Part shown: one piece after another, positions 61,791 through 64,000 of the stretch
Layout: each line of letters opens with the position of its first letter
How positions within the stretch are numbered: position 1 is the stretch's first letter
Source: Litorivivens lipolytica
GTDB taxonomy: Bacteria > Pseudomonadota > Gammaproteobacteria > Pseudomonadales > Spongiibacteraceae
NCBI RefSeq assembly: GCF_014191715.1
Contig: NZ_JACHWY010000001.1
Coordinates: 372,001-436,000, forward strand
DNA length: 64,000 bases
Reading direction: 5' to 3'
The notes under the pieces: generated by a model
The model's input: the letters and a program-made list of their open reading frames with translations, nothing else
Database searches by the model: none
What the model was told of the DNA's origin: nothing
Program-made: the position numbers and the translations under genes

Positions 61791-62168
61791 TCAGAAGCGA
61801 ATATTGAGGTTGCCTCTGACACCTTCGCGTACATGCACCCGCGTGCTGCGCTCATAGTGGTGCTTGCGGTGGTATTTGTACTTCGGCCGCTCGTAGTAGT
61901 GGTAGCTGTAACCGTAGTGCGGCCGGCTATGATACGTGTAGGTCACATGGCTGGTGTGATGTTTTTGGCCGTGATGGTATCCATGATGGTGTCCGTGATA
62001 ACGACGGTCGCCATGATAGTGGCGGCCAGTTTCATGGCATACATATTCTGTGTGGCCGTGGTTGTGATGGCCGTGACCGTGGTGATCATGGTGTCGGGGG
62101 CCAGCCAGCGCCTGACTCGCGCCAAAGCCAAAAGCCAACAGACTGCCAGCAAGTATCCATGTTTTCAT
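61791..62168 (-). CDS. Histidine-rich secreted protein
   Basis: 125 residues from ATG 62168 (GGAG ten bases upstream); the frame to 62279 is extended without support. Signal peptide about 1-22 (WILAGSLLAFGFGASQALA). The mature protein has about 28 histidines, many in HHDHHGHGHH and YHGHHHGYHH patterns, plus many Tyr and Arg, and ends in RGNLNIRF, possibly a beta-strand end. It should bind divalent metals such as nickel, zinc or copper in the periplasm or outside the cell. Function inferred from composition only. Confidence 0.82.
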   Translation of the reverse strand: MKTWILAGSLLAFGFGASQALAGPRHHDHHGHGHHNHGHTEYVCHETGRHYHGDRRYHGHHHGYHHGQKHHTSHVTYTYHSRPHYGYSYHYYERPKYKYHRKHHYERSTRVHVREGVRGNLNIRF

Positions 62169-62378
62169 GACGTTCTCCGATGGGTTCTTCCCAGTGACAG
62201 TTGCATTCTCGCACAGCCAAACTGAACAAAAGCTGAAAGCCAAGATGTGAAATTTGCCACTGGCTGAATCAGCACTCATCCTGATGGAGGGTGACAGGTG
62301 AGGTTGCGCTCTCTATCATTCAGGGCAGAATTAAAACATGTGTTTTTATCGGCTTTCGGGTTGGGAGGGAAGGTTGTG

Positions 62379-64000
62379 ATGTGTCGCTATCGTGGGGTGG
62401 TAAGTCTGCTGCTGGTTTGTTTGATCGGGCCGCTGCAGGCCATTGAGCGCACGGAGTCGAGAGAGCCCTGCAAACGGGTCGTTCCAACTAAAATGCCCCT
62501 GTTTGGTGACACACATGTGCATACCCGCTATTCGCTGGACGCCAGCACTCAGGATACTCGCACCACACCCCGGCAGGCCTATGAATTTGCTCGCGGTGCC
62601 CGCATTGGCATTCAGCCTTGGACGGACGAGGGCAAACCGCTGCGTGAGCTGAAACTGAATCGGCCGCTGGATTTTGCGGTCGTGACTGATCACGCGGAAC
62701 TCCTCGGCGAAGTGGCAATGTGTCAGAACCCGGAGCTGGAGGGGTATTCGAGCTGGCAGTGCCGCCTATATCGGCGTTGGCCACGGGCGGCTTTCTTTCT
62801 ATTCAATACCAAATCGTCTGCCGGCGGGCGGCTGGGACTCTGCGGGGATGATGGGCAGCATTGCAAGGCTGCCGCTGCGGGCCCGTGGCAGGAAATGCAG
62901 CAAGCTGCCGAATCGTCCTACGATCGCTCGGAGCGTTGCGAGTTCACCAGTTTTATCGGTTATGAATGGACCGGCGCTTCAGAAAACCTGGCTAACCTTC
63001 ATCGCAATGTGATTTTCCGCAATGCCAGCGTTCCCGCTTTGCCTTTCAGTTTTGTGGATGACCCGACGGCGCGAGGCTTGTGGAATGCGTTGGAACGGGA
63101 CTGTCTCGACCAAGACAATGGCTGTGACGCACTCGTTATTCCCCACAACTCCAATTTGTCGGATGGCTATATGTTCAACCTGACTGATGCGGATGGTGTG
63201 GCGTTAACAGACGCTGATCTGGCGAAACGCAGCCGCCTTGAACGACTGGTGGAAGTCATGCAGCACAAAGGCAGCTCGGAATGCTTCTTTGGGCCGGGGC
63301 AGATGGAAGACGAGCTCTGTGCCTTTGAGCAACTTCCCTACGACAAATTTTCCGGCAAGTTCATGAAACTGACGAGCTCCGAGCCGGAGCCGAATGACGG
63401 TTTTCTGAGAGACGTGCTCAACGATGGTTTGTTGCTGCAACAGAGTAAAGGTATCAACCCCTATAAAATGGGCTTTATTGCCAGCACGGATACCCACCTC
63501 GGCGCGCCCGGCGCAGTCGAAGAAAGTAACTTTCCGGGGCATGGTGGGGCCGGCGAACCGGCGAGCGTGGAATCAACGAAAGGCTTGCCTGATGATCTCG
63601 AATTCAATCCGGGCGGCCTGGCGGTGGTTTGGGCCGAAGAGAATAGTCGTGACGCGATTTTCGAAGGTATGCAGCGACGGGAGACCTATGGCACCAGTGG
63701 TCCGCGAATGACGGTGCGCTTTTTTGGGGGGGCTGACCTGCAGCGCGAACTCTGCGTTAGTCCCGACTTTGTAGAACAGGCCTATCAGAAGGGCGTGCCG
63801 ATGGGTTCAGAACTGGCCGAAATGGCTGAGGGCGAGTACCCCCGTTTTCTGGTATCGGCGTTGATGGACCCCGGCACAATGGATTCACCGGGTACGCCCC
63901 TGCAACGTATCCAGATTATCAAAGGCTGGGTTGATGCCGCGGGTGAGAAGCATCAGCGCGTTTATGAAATTGCCGGTAATCCCGACAACGGCGCGACGGT
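62379..64000 (+). CDS. DUF3604-domain protein (truncated at window end)
   Basis: About 540 codons are visible from ATG 62379 (an in-frame GTG at 62376 is also possible; GGGAGGGAAGG lies upstream) and the frame runs off the right edge. A short signal peptide (about 1-21) is followed by LFGDTHVHTRYSLDA, the DUF3604 start with two metal-binding His. LDFAVVTDHAELLGE, FIGYEWTG and FIASTDTHLGAPG follow, giving a PHP/amidohydrolase-like metal site. Exported. DUF3604 proteins occur near catabolic genes, but no reaction is settled. Confidence 0.88.
   Translation, partial: MCRYRGVVSLLLVCLIGPLQAIERTESREPCKRVVPTKMPLFGDTHVHTRYSLDASTQDTRTTPRQAYEFARGARIGIQPWTDEGKPLRELKLNRPLDFAVVTDHAELLGEVAMCQNPELEGYSSWQCRLYRRWPRAAFFLFNTKSSAGGRLGLCGDDGQHCKAAAAGPWQEMQQAAESSYDRSERCEFTSFIGYEWTGASENLANLHRNVIFRNASVPALPFSFVDDPTARGLWNALERDCLDQDNGCDALVIPHNSNLSDGYMFNLTDADGVALTDADLAKRSRLERLVEVMQHKGSSECFFGPGQMEDELCAFEQLPYDKFSGKFMKLTSSEPEPNDGFLRDVLNDGLLLQQSKGINPYKMGFIASTDTHLGAPGAVEESNFPGHGGAGEPASVESTKGLPDDLEFNPGGLAVVWAEENSRDAIFEGMQRRETYGTSGPRMTVRFFGGADLQRELCVSPDFVEQAYQKGVPMGSELAEMAEGEYPRFLVSALMDPGTMDSPGTPLQRIQIIKGWVDAAGEKHQRVYEIAGNPDNGAT

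Noticed and set aside
1-64000. CRISPR array, prophage, transposon or plasmid origin
   Set aside because: No regularly spaced repeats with unique spacers, no integrase, transposase or replication genes, and no tRNA-associated attachment duplication were seen.

Overview
The window is ordinary, densely coded chromosomal DNA of a gammaproteobacterium. Gene content points to the Pseudomonas / Cellvibrionales side of that class: prmB-aroC-MFS, gpsA-sixA, PA1571-like and PA2817-like small proteins, EpmC, PilU, QueF and an mmsR/mmsA-type valine locus. A marine member such as a Spongiibacter relative would fit, but that is inference; no rRNA lies in the window and base composition was not computed. 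There is no prophage, IS element, CRISPR array or plasmid module.

Layout. 1-4746: a truncated gene, cinA, a coiled-coil membrane protein with a small zinc-ribbon protein, an SDR, a lipoprotein and a 2-hydroxyacid dehydrogenase. 4747-8862: the most unusual locus. It has a long leader with two matching palindromes, a secreted protein built of a 42-residue (126-bp) tandem repeat, an OmpA-type peptidoglycan-binding protein, and a two-partner-secretion-like outer-membrane barrel. 8875-11303: a small lipoprotein and a membrane-anchored amidohydrolase. 11314-17984: the valine degradation locus (AraC regulator, MmsA, isobutyryl-CoA dehydrogenase, enoyl-CoA hydratase, 3-hydroxyisobutyryl-CoA hydrolase, MmsB), with a palindromic dispersed repeat inserted after mmsA. 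18089-28263: accessory catabolism, with an M19-like lipoprotein, a DUF2314-like membrane protein, a Tat-exported cholesterol-oxidase-like flavoprotein, an internally duplicated unknown protein paired with a carboxymuconolactone-decarboxylase-like protein, and a divergent dehydrogenase / aldehyde dehydrogenase / SDR operon.

28303-47559 is largely housekeeping: htpG behind a clear sigma-32 promoter, gpsA-sixA-hydrolase, folE, prmB, aroC, an MFS carrier, an ACT-domain regulator, a thiamine-binding-type protein, yheU, tusA, a gamma-glutamylcyclotransferase, epmC, a 5'-3' exonuclease, pdxB, an NAD-kinase-like protein, an rRNA-methyltransferase-like protein, alaA and msrB. 47636-47922 is a complete small tRNA operon (promoter, tRNA-Glu, tRNA-Gly, terminator). 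48010-57024 holds a PA2817-like gene, an ABC-2 exporter (yadGH-like), queF, an aminotransferase, a coupled pair (aspartoacylase-like plus glutamate-cysteine-ligase-like), pilU and a diguanylate cyclase.

57222-64000: a winged-helix protein with a nuclease-like tail, then a leftward set of glycine-zipper protein, PepSY protein, response regulator and PhoQ-type kinase. A GST, a very histidine-rich secreted protein and a truncated DUF3604 protein follow. The regulator cluster and the His-rich protein suggest an envelope or metal-responsive neighbourhood.

Many genes overlap by 1-8 bases (for example 13985-17089, 31442-32754, 40414-43493), so much of the window is organised in translationally coupled operons. 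Several starts were moved from the longest open frame to internal starts with Shine-Dalgarno support; these are stated in the entries.
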